Shown: positions 52,567 through 62,048 of the stretch, in pieces
How the letters are laid out: each line of letters begins with the position of its first letter
Numbering within the stretch: position 1 is the stretch's first letter
From: an uncultured Bacilli bacterium
Lineage (GTDB): Bacteria; Bacillota_I; Bacilli_A; RF39; UBA660
Direction of reading: 5' to 3'
Length of the DNA: 64,000 nucleotides
Assembly: GCA_934090735.1 (NCBI GenBank)
Contig: CAKOJR010000005.1
Coordinates: forward strand, 1 to 64,000
Notes under the pieces: model-generated
Database searches by the model: none
Told to the model about the DNA's origin: nothing
The model's input: only the letters and a program-made list of their open reading frames with translations
Position numbers and translations under genes: made by a program

Positions 52567-53796
52567 TTATCTCTGTTTCAAATACTTACCAATATCTTTC
52601 AAGCTAAACTTATTACCATAATTCAAGATAGCATTAGAATAAACCTTAACAGAAATATACCCAATAAGCGTAGCAGTTAACACAAGAATAATAAGTGAAA
52701 CAATCACATCACTCACACTAGCAAGCCCAAGCATATATCTTGATGGCATACTAAATGGTGAAGAAAAAGGAAATAATGAAGCAAACACACTAACACTACT
52801 TTTAGAATTCATCATTGAAAAATATGCTAGATAAAAGGCAAACACCGAAAGCATTGATACTGGACTATTTGCACTTTGAATATCCTCTGGTTTTTGCACC
52901 AAAGATCCAGTAAGAGCAAATATAAGTGCATATAAAGCATAGCCTAAAACAAAATAAAGCAAAATAATAACCCAAACTCCTAAAGTAATTGAATCCAAAT
53001 TAATTACACCCTTTAAAATATCACTAGGTAAAAATGCCTTTGCACAAATCACTCCAAAAATAAGTAGTACAGCAAGCTGACATAATCCAGTAATACCTAC
53101 ACCTAAAGTTTTACCTAAAACAATATTTTTTGGACTAGTAGACGTTGTTAAGCTCTCTATAATCTTTGATGTCTTCTCTGTTGTTACGGATGAAGAAACC
53201 TGACTAGCGCAAAAGAATACTGCATAAAATAATACTATTGAAAACATCATCATCGCAAATGTACTATTTCCGCTATCTGAATTAGATAAATAATTAGTAT
53301 TAAGCTCGAAATTTACATTAAGTGAATTTAACTCATCCTGAGACAAACCTAAAGATTTAAGTTTCATATTATAATAAGTACTAGTAACTTGATTAACAAT
53401 AACTTCAGCACTTGAACCAACCAAGCTCATATCAGCTTGATAATCTTCAAATAAAATTGTATTGTTATCTAAATGAAAACTCAATACTTCATCATATTCA
53501 TCATTATCAAGAGCTTTTTGAGCATCACTCTTATTATACTTACCAGAAATAACTTTAATCTTATAACCATAATCTTTATTATTTTCTAAAATAGATAAAT
53601 AATTACTCATGATATTATCTTCATCAACTAAAAGTAATCTAGACATATCATCATCTTTACTGATACTTTCCATAATTCTTGGAATATTAGTCCCTAAAAG
53701 AATAACTACAAGAAAAATAATATTTGTAACAATAAAACTTTTTCTCTTAACCATATCCTTAATTGTAAACTTTGCAACAGTTATTAAATCTTTCAT
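52567..53796 (-). CDS. natB: ABC-2 type permease (NatB-like), 409 aa
   Basis: N-terminal helix (SFIVTNIIFLVVILLGTNI), a large extracytoplasmic domain (about 45-175), then five helices with the conserved VTTEKTSKIIESLTTSTSPK loop of Na+-efflux type ABC-2 permeases. Partner of the ATPase gene that ends one base before it. Exports Na+ or a small molecule; the substrate is inferred from family only. Confidence 0.8.
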   Translation of the reverse strand: MKDLITVAKFTIKDMVKRKSFIVTNIIFLVVILLGTNIPRIMESISKDDDMSRLLLVDEDNIMSNYLSILENNKDYGYKIKVISGKYNKSDAQKALDNDEYDEVLSFHLDNNTILFEDYQADMSLVGSSAEVIVNQVTSTYYNMKLKSLGLSQDELNSLNVNFELNTNYLSNSDSGNSTFAMMMFSIVLFYAVFFCASQVSSSVTTEKTSKIIESLTTSTSPKNIVLGKTLGVGITGLCQLAVLLIFGVICAKAFLPSDILKGVINLDSITLGVWVIILLYFVLGYALYALIFALTGSLVQKPEDIQSANSPVSMLSVFAFYLAYFSMMNSKSSVSVFASLFPFSSPFSMPSRYMLGLASVSDVIVSLIILVLTATLIGYISVKVYSNAILNYGNKFSLKDIGKYLKQR

Positions 53797-54684
53797 CTAT
53801 TCACCAGCTTTCTCTATAAATATCTCGTGTAAACTAGGTTTAACTATACTAAATGTTTTAACACATATTTTATCTTTAACTAGTTCCTTAAGAAGTTTTT
53901 CTCTAGAGTCTTCATCAGCACTAATCGTATAAACACCTTCATTTTCATTAATAACTTCTAACTTAAATTTATTTAATATACCTTTGATATTATCATCAGT
54001 TTCTATCATAACTTTATTTGTTTCATAACTATCCTTAATCTTCTTTAGATTACCTTTTAAAACAGTTTTACCTCTATTTAATATAACTAAGTCAGAACAA
54101 AACTCTTCAATAACACCCATCTGATGAGATGACATAATAATATATTTTCCTTTACTAACAAGTTCCTTCATAATATTACTTAAAACCTCAGTATTAACAG
54201 GATCAAGTCCACTAAAAGGTTCATCTAATACTATTAAATCAGGATTATGGAGCATTGCTGTAACAAACTGTACTTTTTGCTGATTACCCTTAGATAACTT
54301 CTCAGCCGGACTATTTATATACTCCATTAAGTTAAGTTTATCAAGCCAGTAACGAACCGCTTCATCTGCTTCTTTTTTATCTAAACCTTTTAAATTAGCA
54401 AAATAGACTAATTGATCATAAACAGTGCTTTTTGGATATAACCCTCTTTCTTCAGGCAAATACCCAAAATTAACATTACCTCTGGTAACAGTCTTACCAT
54501 TCCAAGTAATTTCACCACTATCTTTCTTAATAATACCTAAAATCATTCTTATAGTAGTAGTTTTTCCTGCACCATTCGTACCAAGTAACCCAAATACTCC
54601 TGGCTTTTTTAATTCAAAAGAAATATTATCTACAACATGCTTATTTCCAAAAGACTTATTAACATTCTTTACTACTAAACTCAT
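53797..54684 (-). CDS. natA: ABC transporter ATPase (NatA-like), 295 aa
   Basis: Walker A GLLGTNGAGKTTTIR near residue 35, signature LSKGNQQKVQF near 134, Walker B LIVLDEPFSGLDP near 155 and switch His in IMSSHQM. GNQQK in place of GQQQ and the C-terminal regulatory part are like NatA. ATG 54684 follows AGGAGATG. Confidence 0.85.
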   Translation of the reverse strand: MSLVVKNVNKSFGNKHVVDNISFELKKPGVFGLLGTNGAGKTTTIRMILGIIKKDSGEITWNGKTVTRGNVNFGYLPEERGLYPKSTVYDQLVYFANLKGLDKKEADEAVRYWLDKLNLMEYINSPAEKLSKGNQQKVQFVTAMLHNPDLIVLDEPFSGLDPVNTEVLSNIMKELVSKGKYIIMSSHQMGVIEEFCSDLVILNRGKTVLKGNLKKIKDSYETNKVMIETDDNIKGILNKFKLEVINENEGVYTISADEDSREKLLKELVKDKICVKTFSIVKPSLHEIFIEKAGE

Positions 54685-54734
54685 CTTATCATCTCCTACA
54701 CCAAAAGTATATAAACCAAATAAAAATTAGTCAA

Positions 54735-54760
54735 CAAAAAAACTAGCAATTTCGCTAGTT
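54735..54760 (-). terminator. Terminator of the Hsp20 gene
   Basis: AACTAGC-GAAATT-GCTAGTT followed by TTTTTT on the minus strand. Confidence 0.85.
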
Positions 54761-55154
54761 ATTTAATTTCAATATATTTTTTATTTTCTTGGATTTCTTT
54801 CTTTGGAACGGTAATATTTAAAATGCCATTTTCAAATTTAGCATCTATATTTTCAATATCAACATCACCTAAAGCAAATGATCTTGAATACTCTCCATAA
54901 TATCTTTCTTTTCTAATATAATTTTTCTTTTCATCTTTGCTCTCTTCTTTTTTATGAGCTTTTACTGTAAGGTATCCATCTTTTACTTCAATATTGATAT
55001 CTTTCTTATCAAAACCTGGAGCATCTAATTCAATATAATATTTATTATCTTTTTCATAAATATCACATTTCATTTCACCTCTTTTACTAGGTTTGGTTAC
55101 AAAGAAATCCTCCAAATCATCATCAAATAAAAAATTTCTTGGGATTAAATTCAT
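54759..55154 (-). CDS. Small heat-shock protein, Hsp20/alpha-crystallin family, 131 aa
   Basis: ATP-independent holdase. The alpha-crystallin domain at about 35-120 starts GEMKCDIYEKDNKYYIELDA, contains APGFDKKDI, and ends with ENGILNITVPK; the C-terminal I-x-I-type motif is represented by KYIEIK. ATG 55154 is better spaced from AAGGAA than ATG 55163. It is under a CIRCE element. Confidence 0.92.
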   Translation of the reverse strand: MNLIPRNFLFDDDLEDFFVTKPSKRGEMKCDIYEKDNKYYIELDAPGFDKKDINIEVKDGYLTVKAHKKEESKDEKKNYIRKERYYGEYSRSFALGDVDIENIDAKFENGILNITVPKKEIQENKKYIEIK

Positions 55155-55181
55155 AAATCTCATCTTCCTTTCACAATTATA

Positions 55182-55222
55182 ATTATACCACTATTTTAGC
55201 ACTTGTCAATAGAAAGTGCCAA
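55182..55222 (-). promoter_or_regulatory. Hsp20 promoter with CIRCE operator
   Basis: Read on the minus strand, TTGGCACTT-N9-AAGTGCTAA (55196-55222) matches the HrcA-binding CIRCE element (TTAGCACTC-N9-GAGTGCTAA) with changes at both inner ends. TTGACA (55204-55209) and TATAAT (55182-55187), 16 bp apart, overlap it. Heat-induced release of HrcA is expected. Confidence 0.85.
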
Positions 55223-55273
55223 CTTTTTTTATTTTCCCACAAGTTTATTATATTTCAAATATTAAAAAAAATA

Positions 55274-55570
55274 CTAGATATCAAAATCTAGTAAATCACA
55301 AATATCGTTATTAATAATAAATACTATTAATTTTTCATCATACTTGCCAATTTGTTCCTTCAAATATTTCTCATCCATAAAACACAAATCGCATCTATAT
55401 AAAATAAGATTCTTAAAATTAGTAACGCCAATACTCTGAAAATAATCAAGAACTTCCATAACATTATTTTTCATAATTCCAAAGTTATAAATAAACTCTG
55501 AATCAAAATGACCCTTTATCTCTAAAATATCATCTTTACTAAGATTATACTTACTTAAAAAATCTATCAT
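55274..55570 (-). CDS. Small helical protein of an unknown operon, 98 aa
   Basis: Not recognised. VMEVLDYFQSIGVTNFKN followed by LILYRCDLCFMDEKYLKEQI has the period and hydrophobic spacing of mTERF-type helix pairs (long helix, short helix, strand-like I-L turn). It is the last gene of a three-gene unit and its start overlaps the stop of the 592-aa gene. Confidence 0.5.
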   Translation of the reverse strand: MIDFLSKYNLSKDDILEIKGHFDSEFIYNFGIMKNNVMEVLDYFQSIGVTNFKNLILYRCDLCFMDEKYLKEQIGKYDEKLIVFIINNDICDLLDFDI

Positions 55571-57345
55571 ATCTTCTTCACCTCATCACTTAAGTGAAGC
55601 ATCTTTAAAATACTTTTTTCTTCACTCTCTTCAAGTGGCAAATTAAACATTAACGCCTTAGCAATAGCTTCTTCCGGTTTTACACCAGCTCTTACTAAAC
55701 AATCAAAAACTCTATAAGTTTTAAGTCTAGAAATAACAATTCTATCAAACACAAATTCTGTTTTCCTTTTAATTTGTGCATACGTAGTATCAGAGTATAT
55801 TGCCAGTCTGTGTCCTTCTTCTAAATACATTAGTATCGGATAATCATTAATAAGAGGTATAATTTCATCTTCTGTTGGACAAGGAACTCCACTAATTAAA
55901 CTATAACTGTCTTTACTCTCCCAAACAGGAAGTTCATTTTTAAAAGCATAGAAAATTCTTCTAACCATTAAATCTTTAATACCTTTTAATTCCTTACTAC
56001 CACTATGAACATGTTCATTTATCCCTAGTTCAATAAATTGATCAATAACACCGGCTAAATCAAAAGTTGTAAGGACGCTTGAAGCACCTTTATCTTCTCC
56101 CAAACTAAACCCATAAAGAGATAAACTTTCTAAATTATTAAGAACCCTTTCACTATCATAAAGTACCCCAATATTCTCACTAATAAAATCAGTTATATTA
56201 ATATCTTTAGGTAATTTAGAAATAAGCTTCTTATTCTTCTTATAATCGTTAATTAAAAACAAAATACCTCTTGTAACAATAACACTATTTGAAACATTAT
56301 ATTCTCTCAAAAGTTCCATATTATGTTTAAAATTTTCAAAACCATCTTTAGTAAATATCACAGTTCCTCTTTTAAGTAAACTATTTATATCCTGTTCAGT
56401 AAACTTATAATACTCTTTAAGAACATTAACAATTTCTTTAAACTCATCTAAACTAGCTCCGCTTAAAATCTCACAAACACCCAAATAATTATTACTACCA
56501 ATAATATCTATATATCTATTATCATAAAGATATTTAGCACGTTTACTTAAACCATCTAAATCACACTTCAAAAGTTTATCAGCACTAATTTTATCAAACT
56601 TATCAAAATCAAATCCGATAGATGCAATAACTTCCTTAACTCCCTGTCTTACTTCATGTTCCTCTATCTTACAAACTGGTTTAAATGTACTTTTCATCAT
56701 ATCATGATGCTTAAAAATATCTTCATCTGGATTTTTAAAATTGGCTCTTTCTAAAAGCCTACCTCGTAATTTATCTTCACCAAGTTTCTTTAACTTCCCA
56801 CCATTATATCCATTTAAATAAGTGATAACTTTATCCCAGTTAATATCTCCATTACTAGGATTAGCACATTTAACTATCTTTTCTGTAATTAATATATCTT
56901 CAGGAGTAAATATTTCACCACGTGATAACCTTTCCTTTATTCTCATAACATCTTCATTAGTAATACTAGAATTCGTTATTAAAGTAACTTTATCATTAAG
57001 ATTATTAATTACTTTTTTTAAAAGTACTACAACTTTAGCAAGTTCATCAATTTCTTTAGTTGTTAAAGCGTAATCACTAATAGTTAAAGAAGATGTCTTA
57101 ATAGCAAGTACTTTTCTTCTAAGTAGTACACTATCATTATCATCTTCAATATAATCCAAACAAAGATTAAATAAGCGTTCCAAATGGCAAAGCTTATTTA
57201 CAAATTGCAAATATTCACCTTTATCATAAAGAGCAAGTAATTCTTCACTCTCACTAATTTCTTCCTTCATACTTTCTGCAAGTGCTAATGAAGAAGTTAC
57301 CGCACTACCATTTAAAATTTGTAATAAAATTTCCTTTCCTTCCAT
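55567..57345 (-). CDS. Large helical protein of an unknown operon, 592 aa
   Basis: No family recognised and no signal or membrane segment. The C-terminal half shows repeated units of about 35-40 residues (KEYYKFTEQDINSLLKRGTV, ELLREYNVSNSVIVTRGILF, NNLESLSLYGFSLG), an alpha-solenoid pattern like mTERF repeats, which bind nucleic acid. The N-terminal half is charged and helical. It shares one base with the end of the 532-aa gene and overlaps the 98-aa gene. The nucleic-acid link is only a structural analogy. Confidence 0.55.
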   Translation of the reverse strand: MEGKEILLQILNGSAVTSSLALAESMKEEISESEELLALYDKGEYLQFVNKLCHLERLFNLCLDYIEDDNDSVLLRRKVLAIKTSSLTISDYALTTKEIDELAKVVVLLKKVINNLNDKVTLITNSSITNEDVMRIKERLSRGEIFTPEDILITEKIVKCANPSNGDINWDKVITYLNGYNGGKLKKLGEDKLRGRLLERANFKNPDEDIFKHHDMMKSTFKPVCKIEEHEVRQGVKEVIASIGFDFDKFDKISADKLLKCDLDGLSKRAKYLYDNRYIDIIGSNNYLGVCEILSGASLDEFKEIVNVLKEYYKFTEQDINSLLKRGTVIFTKDGFENFKHNMELLREYNVSNSVIVTRGILFLINDYKKNKKLISKLPKDINITDFISENIGVLYDSERVLNNLESLSLYGFSLGEDKGASSVLTTFDLAGVIDQFIELGINEHVHSGSKELKGIKDLMVRRIFYAFKNELPVWESKDSYSLISGVPCPTEDEIIPLINDYPILMYLEEGHRLAIYSDTTYAQIKRKTEFVFDRIVISRLKTYRVFDCLVRAGVKPEEAIAKALMFNLPLEESEEKSILKMLHLSDEVKKI

Positions 57346-58943
57346 TATGCACTCCTATTAATTGCCGCTTTCAAATCTATTCTTAAATCAACTTGACTAT
57401 CGTAAACTTTCTCTTTATCATTTAATACTTCTTTTATAAAAATTTCATCATTTGCAGCAAGTTTAAACTCTCCTAAATAAGCATGTAGTATAAATAAGTA
57501 ATTATCAGCAAGCCTCATAAATGAAACATTTACATCCTTATAACTAGAAAAATAAATATTATAAGATAGGTTATCCAACTTAGTAGCTTCACTAAAATCT
57601 CCTAAAGAAAGCTTTTTATAAACTTTTTTAAAAGAACTCAAATTCTTTTTATCTAAAGCATTAACTTCACCGGCAATACTCTCCAAATAAATAATATGTT
57701 CTCCAGAATCCCCATCAGGATCACCCTTTAATAAATTATAAGTTTCAATATATTTATTCATATTATTTATGCAAGAAGTAAGAACGCCTTCATCTGGATG
57801 ACCATCAAATAATTTAACTTTATCCATCGATGCATTAACTTCTCGTGAAAGCTCAATTAAAATAGAAACTATCTTATATTTATTATCCTTATCATCAGAA
57901 GTAACACTATTAATTAAAAACATTTGAAGTTCTTCTGGTTTAACACTATCAACAAGCTCTTTTTCGCTAGTTATTATTTCTTTAGCTTTACCTACTACTT
58001 CATCAAACTCTTTCATTTTATCATCAGGAGTTTCCTCTTTACTTTCAGAAACCACTTCCTTTTTCCTTGATAAGATAAGAACTTCTTCCATTTCACTTTT
58101 TAAGTTTAACAAATTATCATAAACACCATTTCGAACCCCCAAACTCATGAGTAATTCCTGATATTTTTTCAAATCCCCTTCTAATAACTTAATAAACAAA
58201 ACTTGCCTAACATCATTATAATCAAGTTTTCTATCATGAGATATCTCTTTGGCTTTATGATTTATATCTGAACTCTCGGTGCTTTCTTCAGCAAGCAAAT
58301 TATAAATCTCACTATATTTTTCCTTTTTATTTTTAATAATAGATATGTATTTATCTATAAAAAGTTTATCTTCATTACTCATTTGATGAGCTACTAAATT
58401 AAAACTTTGTATATATAATTCTTCCTTTAGCTCTCCTCTTTCCTTACTTGAAAGTCCTAAAGAAAGCTTATCTATATCACTATAATCAAAAATAGGGCTT
58501 TTCAAACTTCCATTACTAAAAAGATCTAAAACTCTCTTTGGTAATTCAATCATCTCCCTTTGACTATCAATATATTCTTTATCTCTTTTTAAACAACTAC
58601 TTAAATCCTGAGTAATTCTCCCTGCAATTTGTTCTAAATAAACATATGCTCCCTCATTACCAGCATTTTTGATATTATTTATATTTCGTGTTGCTATATC
58701 TTTAATCTCATCAGTATTTTCGCCATATATAAAATCAATTATTAAATAAAGATCATCTATAGAAGTTGATGCTATCTTTAATAAATCTTCGGCACTTATA
58801 TTTCTTTTATTAAGTCCATATTTTAAAATTATATTATCTATCTCTAAAAGAGTATTTTTTTTGTTTTCAAAATCTATTGTTTGTAAAGCAGTACTATCTA
58901 TTCTTTTTTGTAACTCTTCCAAAAAAACTGAAACAGCCTTCAT
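57345..58943 (-). CDS. Large charged helical protein of an unknown operon, 532 aa
   Basis: No family recognised. Almost entirely helical, rich in Lys, Glu, Asp, Leu and Ser, with likely coiled-coil stretches (about 285-345) and no membrane segment. First gene of the three-gene overlapping unit with the 592-aa and 98-aa proteins, so the three probably form one complex or pathway. ATG 58943 follows AGAGGGTG. Confidence 0.55.
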   Translation of the reverse strand: MKAVSVFLEELQKRIDSTALQTIDFENKKNTLLEIDNIILKYGLNKRNISAEDLLKIASTSIDDLYLIIDFIYGENTDEIKDIATRNINNIKNAGNEGAYVYLEQIAGRITQDLSSCLKRDKEYIDSQREMIELPKRVLDLFSNGSLKSPIFDYSDIDKLSLGLSSKERGELKEELYIQSFNLVAHQMSNEDKLFIDKYISIIKNKKEKYSEIYNLLAEESTESSDINHKAKEISHDRKLDYNDVRQVLFIKLLEGDLKKYQELLMSLGVRNGVYDNLLNLKSEMEEVLILSRKKEVVSESKEETPDDKMKEFDEVVGKAKEIITSEKELVDSVKPEELQMFLINSVTSDDKDNKYKIVSILIELSREVNASMDKVKLFDGHPDEGVLTSCINNMNKYIETYNLLKGDPDGDSGEHIIYLESIAGEVNALDKKNLSSFKKVYKKLSLGDFSEATKLDNLSYNIYFSSYKDVNVSFMRLADNYLFILHAYLGEFKLAANDEIFIKEVLNDKEKVYDSQVDLRIDLKAAINRSA

Positions 58944-59002
58944 GAAATCACCCTCTTTACAATAAACATTTTACCATATTATCGTATTTTTAACAAGAAA
59001 CA

Positions 59003-59032
59003 TTGAAGTTAACACGTCAAATATGATATAAT
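59003..59032 (+). promoter_or_regulatory. Promoter of the 59056-59848 gene pair
   Basis: TTGAAG (59003-59008), 18 bp, TATAAT (59027-59032) with an extended TG. Confidence 0.65.
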
Positions 59033-59055
59033 ATTTAAAATAAATGGAGGCTCAT

Positions 59056-59589
59056 ATGAATGAAGAAGAAAAATTCAAAAAAAGAGTAGTAAAAGAAGAT
59101 GGTACAAAATTACCAGATCCTAATCCCGAAAAAAAAGCAAACAAAATAATCAACTTTCTATCATCTTTGCTTATATTAATAGTTATTGGTTTTGGTATAT
59201 ACTTTTTAATGGACAAAGGTGTACTACCAAACCCATTTGAAATTAAAAATGATAACCCTATAATACCTATTGATCAAATAACAACTCAGAAAACAACGCA
59301 AAAAAACACTGACCCAAATTTAAAAATATATGAAAGTAATTCAACAAACTGTTCCCTAGGTAAACCTCGCATAGAAATTAATTTACAGGAAAACACATTC
59401 AGCTTTGTAACATATAACAGTTCATGTGATAAAATAGAACTTACAGGTAAATCAGAATATGATATTAGTTCTAATTCATATAAATTAACAACAACCGATG
59501 GCAATATCTTAACTGGTAAATTTAATAACCGCACTTTTGTATTAAATAACAACGGTACCATCTACGAAATGGAAGACTTAAATGAGTAA
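59056..59589 (+). CDS. Single-pass membrane protein with extracellular domain, 177 aa
   Basis: ATG 59056 follows GGAGG. A charged cytoplasmic segment of about 30 residues, one helix (FLSSLLILIVIGFGIYFLM), a Thr/Gln-rich linker (DQITTQKTTQKN) and a beta-rich outer domain with two cysteines. Not recognised. The last codons overlap the start of the next gene (ATGA). Confidence 0.55.
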   Translation: MNEEEKFKKRVVKEDGTKLPDPNPEKKANKIINFLSSLLILIVIGFGIYFLMDKGVLPNPFEIKNDNPIIPIDQITTQKTTQKNTDPNLKIYESNSTNCSLGKPRIEINLQENTFSFVTYNSSCDKIELTGKSEYDISSNSYKLTTTDGNILTGKFNNRTFVLNNNGTIYEMEDLNE

Positions 59590-59848
59590 AGAATATAACA
59601 TTAAAGAACTTCTTAACTCTATTGACTTTGAAAAAAATAAATTATCTAAAGTGAATGATAAACTAATGCTCACAAATTATCAAATAGAAGTTTTAAAAAG
59701 ATTTGATATTAATCCAGAAAACTATCATAGTTTATCAAGTATTATCTGTGATGCGGAAGAAGTATATGAAGAATCTTTAGATGAAGAACTAGATACAATT
59801 TTAAATGAACTTCAAGAAAGAAACTATTACGAAAATACAAATAAATAA
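59582..59848 (+). CDS. Small acidic helical protein, 88 aa
   Basis: Begins inside the end of the preceding gene, so it is translationally coupled. Helical, with an acidic C-terminal half (DAEEVYEESLDEELDTILNE). Not recognised; probably a cytoplasmic partner of the membrane protein before it. Confidence 0.5.
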   Translation: MSKEYNIKELLNSIDFEKNKLSKVNDKLMLTNYQIEVLKRFDINPENYHSLSSIICDAEEVYEESLDEELDTILNELQERNYYENTNK

Positions 59849-59899
59849 AAAGACCTTAATTTAAAGTAAACCACAATAATTCACAATTAAGGTCTTTTT
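59847..59899. terminator. Bidirectional terminator
   Basis: AAAAAGACCTTAATT pairs perfectly with AATTAAGGTCTTTTT around a loop of 23 nt; it serves the converging genes on both sides. Confidence 0.75.
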
Positions 59900-59900
59900 T

Positions 59901-60902
59901 CTATCTACTAAGTTTATTTTTAAGATTAAGTAAATACTGTTTACTCATAATTGGCAAAAATGTGTTTACAACACTCATTGTCATCTCACTATTTTTATCT
60001 GATATGAATATATCCCTAATTTCATCTGGAATTTCATCAGCATATCCATCACCACTATCAAAAAGTGAAATTCCCGTAATAATTATATAATCTCTCATAA
60101 CGCGCAAACTATTTTTAATAAAATTGTTAATTTCATCATAAAATATTTCTTCCCTATTAACTAGCAATTTAAACCATATAAATCTATCATATATACTATT
60201 ATCTATCAAAAAAACTTTATTATCATTTATTATTTGATATAATTCATTGCCATCTAATGTTAACTTAATTAAACTATCTCTTATTTTCGTTGATAGACCT
60301 AATTCTCCACCAATCCGAAGATTAAAAGAACTATTAAAAAACTCTTGCAATATCTCATCATATTTTAACCTTCCGGCTTCCTCACTAATCATTACAATAT
60401 AAGGAGTAGAAGTATTAAATACCCGTTTTACATAATCTAAATTTAATTTTCTTTTTAATGTATTAACTCCAAATACTTCATTAACACATGTATCAAAAAG
60501 TAAATTAATATAATCAAATGAAATCAAACCTAACACTCTCTTATATTCATCTAATGAAATATCTTCAAAAACAAGATTAGCAAGTAAATCAGCACATATA
60601 AATGCTTTCATATTTCCACTTAAACCATCAAAGTATTTTTCCAAAGTTCTATCGTTAACACTATAATCTATATTACAAATAAGAATTGCACTTGTAGAGC
60701 TTCCGCCAAATATTCTTGAAAGTTCATCCACACTAAAAAGATTACTCTTAACTAAATCAAGTAAATAACCTGCACAAATTTCTTCGTTATCATAACCATA
60801 ATACTTAAGTAAATCTCCTCTATATAAAGATTTCAAAACATTAAAATTATGTCTTTTAAAATTACTAAATAAAAAATTAACACATCTATTTAACTTTTCC
60901 AT
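59901..60902 (-). CDS. Unknown helical protein, 333 aa
   Basis: No family recognised, no membrane segment. Start at 60902 (MEKLNRCVNF) after GAGGGTG. Mostly helical, with segments such as FNVLKSLYRGDLLKYYGYDN. It resembles its neighbours at 55.3-58.9 kb in composition but no shared domain was seen. Confidence 0.45.
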   Translation of the reverse strand: MEKLNRCVNFLFSNFKRHNFNVLKSLYRGDLLKYYGYDNEEICAGYLLDLVKSNLFSVDELSRIFGGSSTSAILICNIDYSVNDRTLEKYFDGLSGNMKAFICADLLANLVFEDISLDEYKRVLGLISFDYINLLFDTCVNEVFGVNTLKRKLNLDYVKRVFNTSTPYIVMISEEAGRLKYDEILQEFFNSSFNLRIGGELGLSTKIRDSLIKLTLDGNELYQIINDNKVFLIDNSIYDRFIWFKLLVNREEIFYDEINNFIKNSLRVMRDYIIITGISLFDSGDGYADEIPDEIRDIFISDKNSEMTMSVVNTFLPIMSKQYLLNLKNKLSR

Positions 60903-60965
60903 ATTCACCCTCAAAAGAAGAAACTATTATATAATAGAAAAGCTATAAAAGTAAATACTTACAAA

Positions 60966-61331
60966 CTAAAAAGTATCTAAATTATTATCGTAACAAATAC
61001 ACTGGCCATTTCTATATTCGAAATTATAACTGCACTCTTCATAACAATCAACTGCTCCACCAAAACCATAACTAAATACTACAATGAGTAGTAATACCAA
61101 AAGTACTTTTACTATAATACCTATTATGCTTCCAATAAGAGATGCTTTAGAAGCCTTTTTCTTATCACTTAAAAATATAAAAAACAAAATAATACCAACT
61201 ATAGGAAAGCAAAAACCTAAAATACCATAAATAAATCCAGAGGTTTCATTTTTTGTCTCCTCATAAACTTTTTTTCCACAATTTGAACAAAAATTTCCTT
61301 TTATTTCACTTCCACAATATTTACAGTACAT
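60966..61331 (-). CDS. Zinc-ribbon membrane protein, 121 aa
   Basis: N-terminal zinc ribbon MYCKYCGSEIKGNFCSNCGK with four Cys, a linker, then two helices (about 30-52 and 63-90) and a Cys-rich C-terminus (VDCYEECSYNFEYRNGQCIC) that would face outside. Zinc-ribbon membrane proteins of this kind are common and of unknown function. ATG 61331 follows GGAGTG. Confidence 0.65.
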   Translation of the reverse strand: MYCKYCGSEIKGNFCSNCGKKVYEETKNETSGFIYGILGFCFPIVGIILFFIFLSDKKKASKASLIGSIIGIIVKVLLVLLLIVVFSYGFGGAVDCYEECSYNFEYRNGQCICYDNNLDTF

Positions 61332-61492
61332 TATAATCACTCCATTTTTAGTTATAAGTATTTAACGCACACAACTTATACAATAAGAATTATATCATAA
61401 AACAATTAAAAATATTATAAAAATTCAAAAATTATTAGACTTATGTCCTAGGTTAAAATAATAAACTCACATACGATAAAGTGGGAGGTATT

Positions 61493-61909
61493 ATGAATAC
61501 AAATTTTACTAAACTAAAAATGCAAGATGCTATAAAAACAATTCAAAACAATGACTTATGCACATTAACTTTATGTGATAACGGAACTCCTTTCTGCACA
61601 CCAATAATCTATGATAGTGACTGCTATTGCGGAAATATCAAATTAACTTTTGAAACATGTGTAGACGGAAAATTATCAGAACTAATCGAAAATGATAATA
61701 ATTGTTGTTGTCAGTTAACAAATAGATGCAATAACAAAATTGAAGTAATCACAATGGAAGGAACATGTGAAATATTACCTAATGAAAGCACTTGTCCATG
61801 TTTACATGAAGAGTCATGCTATGTAACAGTAGAGTTCACTCCATGCCAAATCACAGGACGCTGCTACTGCAATCAAAGAAGAAGAAATACATCTTGTTGC
61901 AATAACTAA
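61493..61909 (+). CDS. Cysteine-rich pyridoxamine 5'-phosphate oxidase-like protein, 139 aa
   Basis: The order of strands (TLTLCDNGTPFCTPIIYDSD, IKLTFETCVDGKLSELIEND, IEVITMEGTCEIL, CYVTVEFTPCQITGRCYC) fits the flavin-binding split barrel of PNPOx-like proteins. It holds 19 Cys in 139 residues, including CCC and CC pairs, far above the family norm, so it may bind metal or act in redox or metal buffering. ATG 61493 follows GGGAGG. Stands alone between terminators. Confidence 0.6.
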   Translation: MNTNFTKLKMQDAIKTIQNNDLCTLTLCDNGTPFCTPIIYDSDCYCGNIKLTFETCVDGKLSELIENDNNCCCQLTNRCNNKIEVITMEGTCEILPNESTCPCLHEESCYVTVEFTPCQITGRCYCNQRRRNTSCCNN

Positions 61910-61922
61910 ATATCACAAAAAT

Positions 61923-61946
61923 GGTCTAGTAAAAACTAGACCTTTA
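61923..61946 (+). terminator. Terminator of the Cys-rich gene
   Basis: GGTCTAGT-AAAA-ACTAGACC followed by TTTATT. Confidence 0.8.
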
Positions 61947-62024
61947 TTCATAATAAATAGCAGATTTTTACCAGCTAATACCATAAAACAGTATTAAGCA
62001 GTGAAAATCAAACATATTCGTACA

Positions 62025-62046
62025 CAAAAAAACGCCATACGGCATT
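62025..62046 (-). terminator. Terminator of htpG
   Basis: AATGCC-GTAT-GGCGTT, with one G-U pair, followed by a run of T on the minus strand. Confidence 0.75.
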
Positions 62047-62048
62047 TT

